This document shows positions 1 to 8,564 of a stretch of 38,267 bases of DNA, piece by piece. Each line of letters opens with the position of its first letter. Positions within the stretch are counted from its first letter, which is position 1. Position numbers and translations under genes: made by a program. The DNA comes from Bacteroidales bacterium (GTDB lineage: Bacteria; Bacteroidota; Bacteroidia; Bacteroidales; UBA932): NCBI GenBank assembly GCA_022777585.1, contig JALFFZ010000165.1, positions 1 through 38,267 on the forward strand. Direction: 5' to 3'. Under the pieces are notes generated by a model. The model saw nothing but the letters and a program-made list of their open reading frames with translations. It was not told the DNA's origin and searched no databases.

Positions 1-14
1 AGATTTATTTTGCG

Positions 15-60
15 ATTCCTCCAAATTCAGCTTTGCAGGGCCTGTTGGAGGAATTTTTCT
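15..60 (+). terminator. Rho-independent terminator of a gene left of the window
   Basis: A 10-bp perfect stem (ATTCCTCCAA at 15-24 and its complement at 45-54) encloses a 20-nt loop and is followed directly by TTTTTCTTT. Stem plus U-tract on the plus strand fits an intrinsic terminator for a gene ending before the window. Confidence 0.7.
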
Positions 61-335
61 TTATATATCAAAGATACAAAATATTTAACACATTAGCAAT
101 CAATTCGTTGGGAGAAAATTAACATTTCCCGACAGTCCCTACATAGCGAAATTTTTAGTGGTTTGATAAATTTTAAATTTCTACCCCATCCAATTTAACC
201 CTCTCACATTGCTGTCTGAACGGGAAACAGGAGTCCCGAAACAACCGTTTGAAAAATCGGCCGAATAATAAGACAAAGACAATGCGGGCACATCAGAGGA
301 CAAAGAGAAGGCCGGGGAAACAATATATTCAAACA
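61..335. other. AT-rich intergenic region, no gene seen
   Basis: This stretch is clearly more AT-rich than the genes that follow. I see no RNA gene and no convincing TTTG / TAnnTTTG promoter pair, although a promoter for the plus-strand genes at 357 and 616 is expected here. An open frame runs back to a TTG at 249, but its upstream 29-36 residues are very basic and unlike the rest of the peptide, so I treat that part as untranslated. Confidence 0.4.
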
Positions 336-356
336 ATGAGAATGATGAAAACGGAC

Positions 357-518
357 ATGAAGAAAAGGTATTTGAGGCCTGAAGTTTCGTTGACCCGCAT
401 TGAAATCGAATCTGGATTTATGGCGGCGTCAAAGGACCCGGTGGAAGACAAGAACGTCAATGTCACCATCGAGAAGCAGGGCAGCGACGACGACTTTACT
501 ATCGGGAACTGGGACTAG
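357..518 (+). CDS. Small hypothetical protein (53 aa) ahead of surface lipoprotein genes
   Basis: The reading frame from ATG 357 gives a 53-residue peptide starting MKKRYLRPEVSLTRIEIESG and ending in an acidic tail. Short proteins of this type (a basic start, then a YxxPEV-like segment, then a short polar tail) are common beside Bacteroidales fimbrillin-like and other surface lipoprotein genes; their role is not known to me. In-frame alternatives are ATG 336 or TTG 249. It has no signal peptide or membrane segment. It lies 97 nt upstream of the lipoprotein gene at 616 on the same strand and may share its transcript. Function unknown. Confidence 0.5.
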   Translation: MKKRYLRPEVSLTRIEIESGFMAASKDPVEDKNVNVTIEKQGSDDDFTIGNWD

Positions 519-615
519 GCCATCGAGGCCTTGTGCCATTGCAATGGGGATTAAAATCATTGCGTAGTGGTGCAGGACAAGGAATTTCGGAAACGCCATA
601 AATCAAATCGACGAT

Positions 616-2634
616 ATGAGAACTAATGCAATATTTTATTTGACACTTGCGTTGTGTGCGGGTGTTGTGTCCGCCTGCGTTGACGAGAACATCAACAGCG
701 ACAAGGACGTAAACGGGAAGGCCATCAAGTTCGGGCTCAGCAGCCAGAAAACCAAGACTGTGTATGATGATAAAGACTCGTACCAGATAAATTGGGTCAA
801 CGGTGACCAGATAACAATCTTCTGTGCGGAGGCGGAGTCAGCAAAGTCGGCTCTGTACAATGTGACACCTGCCAGCACTGCAAAGGATGGCAAAATCGTC
901 AATGCGGGAAGCGAAGTGCTTCAGTGGGGAGGCGACGGACTGATGCATAATTTCTATGCAATCTATCCGGGCAATACAGCCAATGGCAATACAGCCAATG
1001 TTGATGAAAACGGAATCGCAACCTTCTCCATCAACCGCAACCAGAAGTGTACAGTGACGACAACCGACGGATTTAATAATAATGTTGTCGCGAAGCCGGA
1101 TATGAAAAATGCCAATATGGTGGCCTACACTGCGACCGAGCCGACGGACGGGACGGTCAGTCTGAGTTTCAAGCCGCTGATGACGACATTGGAGATTGTA
1201 GTAACAGGGCCTGAGACGAACATCAACAGTTCTTACGCCCGCGTGACAGGCGTAAGCATTGTCTCAACAATTACCACCACATCGTCCGAGAGCGGAGACA
1301 GCTTCAAATATGATATCGCAAACAGTGCCATAACCGGTTCAGTCACCGACGGGGCAGCGACGACAAAGTCGGAGACCACCTTCATCAGTCTCGTGGATGC
1401 CAACGGCAATGCCTCATACGTGGACCTCGCCAATAGCAAGACACTGACGCTGACGGCATTCCTGCCGCCGATGTCCGAGGCGCAGGCTGCCGCAATGAAA
1501 AGGCAGGTGAAAGTCCGCGTGCATATCACCGGCAATGCTGAATTGTCGGCTTCCATCAAGACCAATGATGCAGGCAGCGACAATTGGACAACTCAGTTCA
1601 AGCCAGCGGCCAAGAAGAAGATTACCTTGCTGGCGATACCGTCGGGGGATCAGCAGACTGGAAATAACTGGATAACACCTCTTGATGGAAATATCTATGT
1701 GTCTCAGATGTCTATCCCGGGTTCTCACGACGCTGCTACGGGAGAAAAAATGGCAACATTTGTCGGAGAAATTTTTGCTCAGACACAGGAACAGACTCTT
1801 CAGGCACAGTGGAATCTGGGTGTGAGGGCATTTGACCTTAGACCAGCCCTTTATGACAAGAATGAAGTAGTATTATTTGGCAGAAAAGATTACGAGCTTT
1901 GGCTCTATCATGGAATGACACGGGTTGCCATTAGCTGGGCAACAGCGATGAAAACAATCAAAGCTAACCTCACGAGCCATCCTGGAGAATTTGCGATTGT
2001 ATTGTTCCGTCACGAGGATGAAAGTACCGCTTTCAAAAATACTAATACTACAGACTTTGATAATTACATGAAAGCCTGGGTCAATGAGAACAAAGCTTGG
2101 ATTGTAAATTGGAGACCGGATATTACTATCGATGAATGTCGTGGGAAACTGATTCTGATCAGCCGTTTCGAGGGAAGTTGGGACTATGGATGCTTCACAG
2201 GATGGAGTCATGATGCCGCAGGAGCTACAACAACTGTAAGGAAAGCAAGCAGTCCAGTTGCCGGAACCATGTATGTGCAGGATTATTATGATGCTTCCTC
2301 ACACGAAACAAAGTTTAATTCAATCAAGAATTATCTGGACATCGCCCAGAAATTCCACACCGAAGATGCGTTGAAAAACCACTGGATGCTGAATCATGTA
2401 TCGGGTTATGTTGGCTACAGCACTTCAAATACTTATCGTGCGAATGCTGCAGCACAGAACCCTAAGGTAATCGAATACTTACATAATCGTACTACCCCAG
2501 GTTCCACCGGCATCATCCTGTTCGATTATTCCGGTGCAGCAACATCTGGAAGCTATACCGTCCAGGGCGACGTGATGCTCCAGACAGTAATCGACAACAA
2601 CTACAAATATCGCATGCGCCGCAAAGGAGAATAG
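616..2634 (+). CDS. Surface lipoprotein: Mfa/fimbrillin-like N-domain fused to a PI-PLC X domain
   Basis: A 672-residue predicted lipoprotein. The signal peptide ends in the lipobox VSAC (Cys21), followed by DENINSDKD, an acidic stretch like the surface-export signal of Bacteroidetes lipoproteins. Residues about 35-335 resemble the Mfa-like/fimbrillin family (KTVYDD, then YQINWVNGDQITIF, then YAIYPG). Residues about 350-672 are a phosphatidylinositol-specific phospholipase C X domain: SIPGSHDAAT holds the likely general-base His371 with Asp372, VRAFDLRP holds Arg409, and LYHG holds the second catalytic His432. The family cleaves the phosphodiester of phosphatidylinositol or GPI lipids. The C-terminal part matches the protein encoded 7 nt downstream, so the two genes look like tandem duplicates in one operon. 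Cell-surface location and lipid substrate are inferred. Confidence 0.85.
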   Translation: MRTNAIFYLTLALCAGVVSACVDENINSDKDVNGKAIKFGLSSQKTKTVYDDKDSYQINWVNGDQITIFCAEAESAKSALYNVTPASTAKDGKIVNAGSEVLQWGGDGLMHNFYAIYPGNTANGNTANVDENGIATFSINRNQKCTVTTTDGFNNNVVAKPDMKNANMVAYTATEPTDGTVSLSFKPLMTTLEIVVTGPETNINSSYARVTGVSIVSTITTTSSESGDSFKYDIANSAITGSVTDGAATTKSETTFISLVDANGNASYVDLANSKTLTLTAFLPPMSEAQAAAMKRQVKVRVHITGNAELSASIKTNDAGSDNWTTQFKPAAKKKITLLAIPSGDQQTGNNWITPLDGNIYVSQMSIPGSHDAATGEKMATFVGEIFAQTQEQTLQAQWNLGVRAFDLRPALYDKNEVVLFGRKDYELWLYHGMTRVAISWATAMKTIKANLTSHPGEFAIVLFRHEDESTAFKNTNTTDFDNYMKAWVNENKAWIVNWRPDITIDECRGKLILISRFEGSWDYGCFTGWSHDAAGATTTVRKASSPVAGTMYVQDYYDASSHETKFNSIKNYLDIAQKFHTEDALKNHWMLNHVSGYVGYSTSNTYRANAAAQNPKVIEYLHNRTTPGSTGIILFDYSGAATSGSYTVQGDVMLQTVIDNNYKYRMRRKGE

Positions 2635-2641
2635 CAGGAAT

Positions 2642-3724
2642 ATGAGAAAATCAATCAGAATAATTGCGGGAGCGGCATTTGTATTGGCCGCAGCTTCTTG
2701 TGAGAAGACATTAGACGAACCGATTAACGAGAGCGCTCAGGAAACAAGGGCATTGACAAAAAGCGGCGACAACAACTGGATAACGCAGCTTCCGGACAAT
2801 GCCTATGCAAGCCAGTTGTCGATTCCCGGCACCCACGATGCCGCCACGGGAGACGGTACGGTGTTCTCTCTTGGCAAGACGCAGAGTCTGTCGCTGCAGG
2901 AGCAGTGGGATATGGGAATCCGTGCTTTTGACCTGCGCCCAGGTTACAAGAAAGTGAGGAAGGGTCTGTTCAAATATGAGAACGAACTGCATATCTATCA
3001 CGGGATTGTGGAGACAAAGACCTCGTTCAGGAAGGCCGTGCAGGTACTCTCGGACAATCTTGCCGCGAATCCCGGGGAGTTTGCCATCATCATTATGAGG
3101 TTTGAGAATGACAGTCCGCTCTACAACAAGAGGGATGTATGGAACTCATTGATGAGCAGTTTCCTGACCTCATCAGACTTCCCTGTCGAGAGGAGAATTG
3201 ATTTCCGGCCGGACCTGACAGTCGGGGAACTCAGAGGCAAGATTCTGGTCCTGTCCCGTGACGCTTATGCTTCAACTCCATCCACAGGAGCTTTCGTGTC
3301 AGGATGGAGCCATTCCGAGAGCGGAACGACCAGTGCAGTGATTTCCGGGAAGAATGCCTCGGCGACATTGCAGCTTCAGGACTATTACAGTGTCGGAAAC
3401 AAGGAGTGTAAAATCGCCTCGATACTGAATTTTGCCGATCTCGCAGCCGGTGCTGAACCTGGAGTCTGGACAATCAACCACACGTCTGGATATGTTGGAA
3501 AAATCGGATCGGATTTGAGCATCAAGCAGAATGCAGAGAATAACAACATTGCCATATATAATTATCTGACAGGCAGTTCGAAGCCTTGCGGCGGCACTGG
3601 AATTATTCTGCTTGACCATGCAGGAATTCATTCCTCCGGTCCGTTCGACATCTATGGCGACCTGCTTCCGCAGGCTGTCATTGACAATAATTTCGCATTC
3701 CCATTGAGGCTCAAAGGCGAATAA
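2642..3724 (+). CDS. PI-PLC X-domain lipoprotein
   Basis: A 360-residue lipoprotein with lipobox AASC (Cys20) and a short acidic linker leading straight into a PI-PLC X domain at residues about 43-360. Likely catalytic residues are His65 (SIPGTHDAAT), Arg100 (IRAFDLRP) and His121 (IYHG). NNWIT at the domain start, GWSHS in the middle and VIDNNF near the end are shared with the preceding protein. It starts 7 nt after that gene, so the pair is probably co-transcribed. It lacks the Mfa-like domain, so it represents the minimal form of the enzyme. Lipid-phosphodiesterase activity is inferred from motifs; whether the substrate is host GPI/PI or bacterial inositol lipid cannot be told. Confidence 0.87.
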   Translation: MRKSIRIIAGAAFVLAAASCEKTLDEPINESAQETRALTKSGDNNWITQLPDNAYASQLSIPGTHDAATGDGTVFSLGKTQSLSLQEQWDMGIRAFDLRPGYKKVRKGLFKYENELHIYHGIVETKTSFRKAVQVLSDNLAANPGEFAIIIMRFENDSPLYNKRDVWNSLMSSFLTSSDFPVERRIDFRPDLTVGELRGKILVLSRDAYASTPSTGAFVSGWSHSESGTTSAVISGKNASATLQLQDYYSVGNKECKIASILNFADLAAGAEPGVWTINHTSGYVGKIGSDLSIKQNAENNNIAIYNYLTGSSKPCGGTGIILLDHAGIHSSGPFDIYGDLLPQAVIDNNFAFPLRLKGE

Positions 3725-3743
3725 ATACTGCTAATCATTAATA

Positions 3744-3779
3744 TTCACCCGTATCTGCCGGCTGACAGGTGCGGGTGAA
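3744..3779 (+). terminator. Stem-loop after the PI-PLC pair, possible terminator
   Basis: TTCACCCG at 3744-3751 pairs with CGGGTGAA at 3772-3779, with a smaller CTG/CAG pairing inside. It lies 20 nt after the stop of the second PI-PLC gene. There is no clear T-tract, so termination is only plausible. Confidence 0.4.
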
Positions 3780-3822
3780 ATGTATTTCGGGGTTCCGGGT
3801 TGCTTTGGCGCGTTAAGGGCCC

Positions 3823-5442
3823 GGTTCCAGGCTGGTTCATTTACGACAGATGGAACCATCCGCGAATTTGGTGTGTATCGCGGATGGTTCAGTGTCTATG
3901 GGGTGAACCTTCCACGGTGGAGGTCGATATCATGGAAGGTTCGGGGTCCAGAGTGGAACCTTCCACGCTGAGGGCATGTATCGCGGAAGGTTCGGATACC
4001 AGGGGGCGAACCATCCACGCTGGAGGTCGATATCACGGATGGTTCGGGGTCCAAAGCGGAACCTTCCACGCTGGGGGCCTGAATCACGGATGGTTCGGGT
4101 ATCAGGGAGCGAACCATCCATGTTCTGGGCACGAATCACGGATGGTTCAGGTATCAGGGGGCGAACCGTCCACGGTGGAGGTCGATTTCATAGAAGGTTC
4201 GGAGTCCAGAGCGGAACCGTCCACGCTGGGAGACGATATCACGGACGGTTCGGGGTCCAAAGCGGAACCGTACACGCTGGAGGTCGATTTCATGGACGGT
4301 GCGGAGTCCAGAGCGGAACCGTCCACGCTGAGGGCCTGAATCACGGATGGTTCGAATACCAGTGGGCGAACCGTCCATGCTGGGAGTCGATATCATGGAC
4401 GGTTCGGGGTCCAGAGCGGAACCGTCCACGCTGGGGGCCTGAATCACGGATGGTTCGGGCATCAGGGGGCGAACCGTCCACGGTGGAGGCCGATTTCATG
4501 GAAGGTTCGGGGTCCAGAGCGGAACCTTCCACGTTCTGGGCATGAATCGCGAATGGTTCGGGTATCAGGGGGCGAACCGTCCGCGGTGAAGGTCGATATC
4601 ATGGACGGTTCGGGGTCCAGAGCGGAACCTTCCACGCTGAGGGCATGAATCACGAATGGTTCGGATACCAGGGATTGAACCGTCCATGCTGGAGGTCGAT
4701 ATCGCGGATGGTTCGGATACCAGGGGTTGAACCATCCACGCTGAAGGTCAATTTCATGGACGGTGCGGGGTCTAGAGCGGAACCGTCCATGCTGAGGGTC
4801 TGAATCGCGGATGGTTCAGATACCAGGGGTTGAACCATCCACGGTGGAGGTCGATATCGCGGAAGGTTCGGATACCAGGGGTTGAACCATCCACGGTGGA
4901 GGTCGATTTCATGGAAGGTTCGGGGTCTAGAGCGGAACCGTCCACGTTCTGGGCATGAATCACGGATGGTTCAGATACCAGGGGCGAACCGTCCGCGCTG
5001 GAGGTCGATATCACGGATGGTTCGGGGCTTAGAGCAGAACCTTCCATGCTAAGGGCCTGAATCACGGAAGGTTCGGATACCAGGGGGCGAACCATCCACG
5101 CTGGGAGTCGATATCATGGACAGTTCATATCTCAAGAGCGAGCCATCCACGTTCTGGGCCTGAATCGCGGATAGTTCGAATACCAGGGGGCGAACCGTCC
5201 ACGCTGGGAGTCGATATCACGGATGGTTCATATCTCAAGAGCGAACCATCCACGTTCTGGGCATGAATCGCGGATGGTTCGGGGTCCAAAGCGGAACCGT
5301 CCATGCTGAGGGCCGATATCGTGGACAGTTCGATGTAAACAAAGCCAACCATCCGCGATAAAGACACATATCGCGGATGGTTCAGGCATTAGGGGTCGAA
5401 CCGTCCACGCCAAAGTCCTGAATCGTGGAAGGTTCGGTGGGA
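3823..5442. repeat. Array of about 30 palindromic units, 51-52 nt period (left block)
   Basis: This stretch consists almost wholly of diverged tandem copies of one unit. Each has a left arm GGAnGGTTC, a 12-14 nt loop (two main kinds: GGGGTCCAGAGCG-like and GGTATCAGGGGGC-like), a right arm GAACCnTCC, and a 20-nt spacer such as ACGCTGGGGGCCTGAATCAC or one with GTCGATATCA or GTCGATTTCA. GGTTC occurrences at 3886, 3938, 3989, 4041 and 4092 show the period. Arms are complementary both across the loop and across the spacer. The variable arm base is T, A or C on the left and A, T or G on the right. Open frames of up to about 190 codons occur on both strands, but alternation of 51 and 52 nt breaks frame and no known protein appears, so I treat it as non-coding. 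A similar block continues after the recombinase gene. Confidence 0.9.
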
Positions 5443-5624
5443 ATGGCGGATAATATGTTCTCTAGCTAGGTTTCAGGGTTATTTCTACGGGGGTCAGGGG
5501 CGGTTGGAATGTTTATTGTCGGGGTCTGGTGCTTGCGCTGGGGGCCAGAGCGGGAAGGAAAAGAAGGGCCAGGCCGGGGCGGGGAAAAGCAATGCACTCC
5601 GACACAAACTAATTGTAACCAGAT

Positions 5625-6233
5625 ATGATAATTGGATATTTGAGGGTCAGTACCGGGAAGCAGAATCCCGAGAACCAGAAAGATGAAATCAGGCGTTACC
5701 TTGAGGAGAAGAACTCCGGAGTGGACCAGTGGGTGGTGGAGACTGTGAGCGGGAAGGTGCCGTTTAAGAAAAGGAAGCTCGGGCGCGTTATTAGGAAGAT
5801 GCAAAAGGATGATTGCCTGATAGTTACGGAGATATCGCGGCTCAGCAGGTCGCTGGTCGAGTTGATGGAGATTATGGGGGCCTGCGTGGAGAAGGGCATT
5901 TCGCTGTACACCACCAAGGAGCATTATTCATTTGACAATACCATCAACAGCAAGGTGCTCTGTTTCGCTTTCGGGCTCGTGGCGGAGATTGAGAGGAACC
6001 TTATCTCAATGCGGACGAGGGAGGCATTGGCATTGAAGAAGATGGAAGGTGTCAGGCTCGGGCGGAAGCCGGGGAGCGATGTCAAAATGAGAATTGTACG
6101 GGAGAATGAGGCAAAGATATTGAAAATGCTCAATACCGGGATGACGGTCAGCGCAATGTGCAGGCGCATTGGCATATCGCGGAACACCTGGTATCGGTAC
6201 AAAGCGACAGCGGGCGGAGAACATCCGCATTGA
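5625..6233 (+). CDS. Mpi-like serine recombinase (DNA invertase)
   Basis: A 202-residue small serine recombinase of the resolvase/invertase family. IGYLRVSTGKQ at the N-terminus holds the nucleophile Ser9 and nearby Arg7; ISRLSRS (about residues 70-76) and AEIERNLISMRTREAL (the long E helix, about 119-134) follow; a C-terminal helix-turn-helix (GMTVSAMCRRIGISRNTWYR) binds DNA. Length and sequence style fit the Bacteroidales master invertase Mpi family, which flips capsule and surface-gene promoters. The 180 nt before it are G-rich and carry no gene that I see; ATG 5625 begins the conserved domain. It sits inside the palindromic array, whose units run in the same orientation on both sides. Its crossover sites are not identifiable here. 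Confidence 0.9.
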   Translation: MIIGYLRVSTGKQNPENQKDEIRRYLEEKNSGVDQWVVETVSGKVPFKKRKLGRVIRKMQKDDCLIVTEISRLSRSLVELMEIMGACVEKGISLYTTKEHYSFDNTINSKVLCFAFGLVAEIERNLISMRTREALALKKMEGVRLGRKPGSDVKMRIVRENEAKILKMLNTGMTVSAMCRRIGISRNTWYRYKATAGGEHPH

Positions 6234-6261
6234 ATTAATTGTCTGGACGGCGGCGCTGCTT

Positions 6262-6925
6262 TAGGGGACCTTCCATGCTGAGGGCTCGTAACGAGGATGG
6301 TTCAATGCCGCAGGGGTGGATCTTCCATGATGAGACTGCATCTCAAGGAAGGTTCGGCCATCTGGAGGATAACTATTTGGTAATCTGCTCTTTTCTCCGG
6401 AAGATCCCCGGTCACGCCGGGGATGACGAAACGCATCCAAAGCGAAACCGTCCACGCTGAGGGCATGAATCACGGATGGTTCGGGTATAAGGGGGCGAAC
6501 CGTCAACGGTGGAGGTCGATTTCATGGAAGGTTCGGGGTCCAAAGCGGAACCTTCCATGCTGAGGGCATGAATCACGGATGGTTCGGGTATCAGGGAGCG
6601 AACCGTCCGCGGTGGAGGCCGATTTCACGGAAGGTTCGGGGTCCAGAGCGGAACCTTCCACGCTGGGGGCCTGAATCACGGATGGTCCAGATATCAGAGG
6701 TTGAACCGTCCACGCTGGGAGTCGAAATCACGGACGGTGCGGAGTCCAAAGCGGACATTCCACGCTAAAGCGCCGCATCAAGGAAGGTTCGACGTTCAGA
6801 GCGGGACCTGCCACACCGAAGCCCAAAATCAAGGAAGGTCCAATGTCGCAAAAGGGACCTGCCGCACCGAAACCCAAAATCAAGGAAGGTTCAATGCCGC
6901 AAAAGGGACCTGCCGCGCTGGAGCC
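6262..6925. repeat. Palindromic repeat array, right block
   Basis: The same 51-52 nt unit resumes just after the recombinase gene, in the same orientation as the left block, with about a dozen copies. Good copies lie near 6440-6720. Toward the right the units decay: from about 6770 they share CAAAATCAAGGAAGGT and GGGACCTGCC with a 51-nt spacing (6822 and 6873). A unit near 6360-6440 is interrupted by unrelated sequence holding a small GC-rich palindrome. The block ends less than 50 nt before the putative promoter box of the third PI-PLC gene, and an open frame from that gene reads back into it to 6843, which I take as chance. Confidence 0.85.
6403..6428. repeat. REP-like palindrome
   Basis: ATCCCCGG (6404-6411) and CCGGGGAT (6417-6424) form an 8-bp stem around a 5-nt loop, followed by GACG. 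A close relative occurs at 36928-36951 between purD and folD, with one stem pair swapped. It interrupts the larger repeat array. Confidence 0.6.
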
Positions 6926-6970
6926 TACCGGACGCGGTCAGCCGACACACAAAAATTCAGCGAAGATTGC

Positions 6971-6978
6971 TATATTTG
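6971..6978 (+). promoter_or_regulatory. Possible -7 box for the third PI-PLC gene
   Basis: TATATTTG matches the Bacteroidetes -7 consensus TAnnTTTG exactly and lies 23 nt before ATG 7002. No TTTG -33 element sits 19 nt upstream, so the call is weak. Confidence 0.35.
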
Positions 6979-7001
6979 CAGTGGTGCAAAAGGCATTGAA
7001 A

Positions 7002-8339
7002 ATGATGACTTACAGAGAAATATTCGACGGGATGCTCCGCGCTGCCGCATTGATGATGATAATGGCAATGGTGGCGGGGGCGTGCGGCAAGAACGACGAA
7101 CCGGCAGGGCCGGACGACAACGGTGATAATACCGAGCAGACGCCCGGGCCTGACGGTAACGGCTCCGGCGGTCAGGGAGGCTCTGGAAATGATGGTGGCA
7201 ATGACGGGGATAACGGTTCCGGAGATGGAGATGGTCAGGGAGGCTCTGGAAATGATAACGGCAATGAGGGTAGCAACGGCTCCGGAGATGGAGATGGCCA
7301 GGGAGGTGGCAATGAAGGTGGAGAATCCGGAGATGGTGGTGGTAACGGCAATGGCGACCAGGGAGACCAGCCGGATCCGCAAATAACCGCAAACAGCTGG
7401 ATGACAGCCATTGACGACGACACCAAGATAGCCCTGCTGACCATACCTGGCACCCACGACGCAGCGACATCCAGCTGCGCAGGGCCGGGAAAATGCCAGA
7501 CATTGACCATCCAGGAGCAGCTTGAGAGCGGGGTCAGGGCATTCGACCTCAGACCGACTATGGATGACAGCTCCACCCTCGGCAACATCTACCACAGCAT
7601 TCTGGACACGGGTGTGTCAATGGGAGATGCAATGGAGTGTTTCGACAGCTTCCTCAGCGCCCATCCGGGAGAAGGCATCATTGTCATAATGCGCTATGAG
7701 TCAGAGCGCCAGCTCTTCAGCCCATCCATCAGCGAGGACAATTACAAGGCGGCAATGAAGAACTTTCTGTGGGACAACAGAATATACCAGTCACGCAAGG
7801 CCGCGTTCAACAAGAGCATGACAATGGAGGACCTGCGCGGACGCATTCTCATAATATCGAGGAATGACCTGAGCCCGGTTTCCACATTCGAAACCGCATA
7901 TACGCAATGGAGCCACAGCAACAGCGTCGGCGAGGCCCTGCAGATTTACGGCACGGGAGGACTCGGGCGCATCTATGTCCAGGATATGTACTCCTCGGAA
8001 AAGAATGACAATTCCACAGAGGAGGAGTTCCTCGCGAAGAAGAAGGAGCTGGTATGCAAGCTTCTGGACATTACAGTCCCGTTCAGGGAAGCGGAGCAGA
8101 ACAATTGGGTCATCAACTATTGCTCCGGGTATGCCGGGTCGGCGTTCAACTCCGATTCATACGCCAAGAATGCGGCATCGACCAACCCGGCAGCACTGGA
8201 ACACATCAGGGCTGAAAAGGGATTCACGGGAATCGTGATGATGGACTACGCCGGCACTGACACGTATGATGTCGGAGGGTCAAGCTTCGGCGTTTCAGGC
8301 AAATCACTTACTGAGGCATTGATACTCAACAATTTCTGA
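7002..8339 (+). CDS. PI-PLC X-domain lipoprotein with long Gly/Asp/Asn linker
   Basis: From ATG 7002 this gives 445 residues. The signal peptide ends in the lipobox AGAC (Cys28). Residues about 36-125 are low-complexity Gly, Asp, Asn and Ser with repeated GSGDGDGQGG-type segments, a flexible and acidic spacer. A PI-PLC X domain fills about 128-445: TIPGTHDAAT (His152), VRAFDLRP (Arg184) and IYHS (His198, where the paralogues have HG). Two cysteines, Cys159 and Cys165, lie in the catalytic loop region and are absent from the other two. The frame is open back to 6843, but that part reads through decayed repeats, so 7002 is preferred. Surface location and lipid substrate are inferred. Confidence 0.85.
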   Translation: MMTYREIFDGMLRAAALMMIMAMVAGACGKNDEPAGPDDNGDNTEQTPGPDGNGSGGQGGSGNDGGNDGDNGSGDGDGQGGSGNDNGNEGSNGSGDGDGQGGGNEGGESGDGGGNGNGDQGDQPDPQITANSWMTAIDDDTKIALLTIPGTHDAATSSCAGPGKCQTLTIQEQLESGVRAFDLRPTMDDSSTLGNIYHSILDTGVSMGDAMECFDSFLSAHPGEGIIVIMRYESERQLFSPSISEDNYKAAMKNFLWDNRIYQSRKAAFNKSMTMEDLRGRILIISRNDLSPVSTFETAYTQWSHSNSVGEALQIYGTGGLGRIYVQDMYSSEKNDNSTEEEFLAKKKELVCKLLDITVPFREAEQNNWVINYCSGYAGSAFNSDSYAKNAASTNPAALEHIRAEKGFTGIVMMDYAGTDTYDVGGSSFGVSGKSLTEALILNNF

Positions 8340-8361
8340 CGGTGAAAGGAAAGAAAACAAA

Positions 8362-8436
8362 AACCCGCCGGTCCTGTACCTGACCGGCGGGTTGGATTTA
8401 CTCAGCACTTCACAGCGGCTTTCAATCATTGCGGGT
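8362..8436 (-). repeat. Hairpin element, copy 1: variable stem, conserved loop and 42-nt flank
   Basis: A 12-bp GC-rich stem (8362-8373 with 8382-8393) has a loop containing CCTGTACC; on the minus strand it ends in a T-rich tract, so it can terminate leftward transcription. The adjoining 42 nt (8395-8436) are about 90 percent identical to 11286-11327 beside a second hairpin whose stem sequence differs but whose loop also has CCTGTACC. It lies 23 nt after the PI-PLC stop, in the gap before the convergent OmpA-like gene. Confidence 0.65.
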
Positions 8437-8508
8437 TATCACTGCCCTGCTCAAACTTGGGCAAAGGGCAGGGACATTAACTTTCCTCAAGAGTACAACA
8501 GACTGCCC

Positions 8509-8533
8509 GGCTTGCGGTTCACAAGCCGGGAAT
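8509..8533 (-). terminator. Stem-loop after the OmpA-like lipoprotein gene
   Basis: CCCGGCTTG and CAAGCCGGG form a 9-bp stem around a 7-nt loop about 30 nt past the stop at 8565. The T-tract is weak; termination may rest mainly on the stronger hairpin at 8362-8393. Confidence 0.45.
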
Positions 8534-8564
8534 GTCCTGTACAAATTACTGACAATCAGTTAAA

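Noticed and set aside
3800..4545. Open frames of 179 and 189 codons on the plus strand and several of 60-107 codons on the minus strand within the array
   Set aside because: They read through the palindromic units on both strands at once, change frame when the period switches between 51 and 52 nt, and resemble no protein family.
3823..5442. Possible CRISPR array
   Set aside because: Both arms and spacers repeat; there are no unique spacers, the repeats are diverged, and no cas genes are present.
3823..5442. Compensatory base changes as proof of RNA hairpins in the array
   Set aside because: At the one variable arm position, pairing across the loop occurs about as often as random assortment predicts, so covariation is not supported.
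6843..7001. N-terminal extension of the third PI-PLC protein to 6843
   Set aside because: The added 53 residues come from decayed array units and would hide the signal peptide; ATG 7002 begins a normal lipoprotein signal.
6957..7595. Long minus-strand open frames opposite the third PI-PLC gene
   Set aside because: They are shadows produced by the Gly/Asp/Asn-rich linker codons; the plus strand has signal peptide and catalytic motifs.
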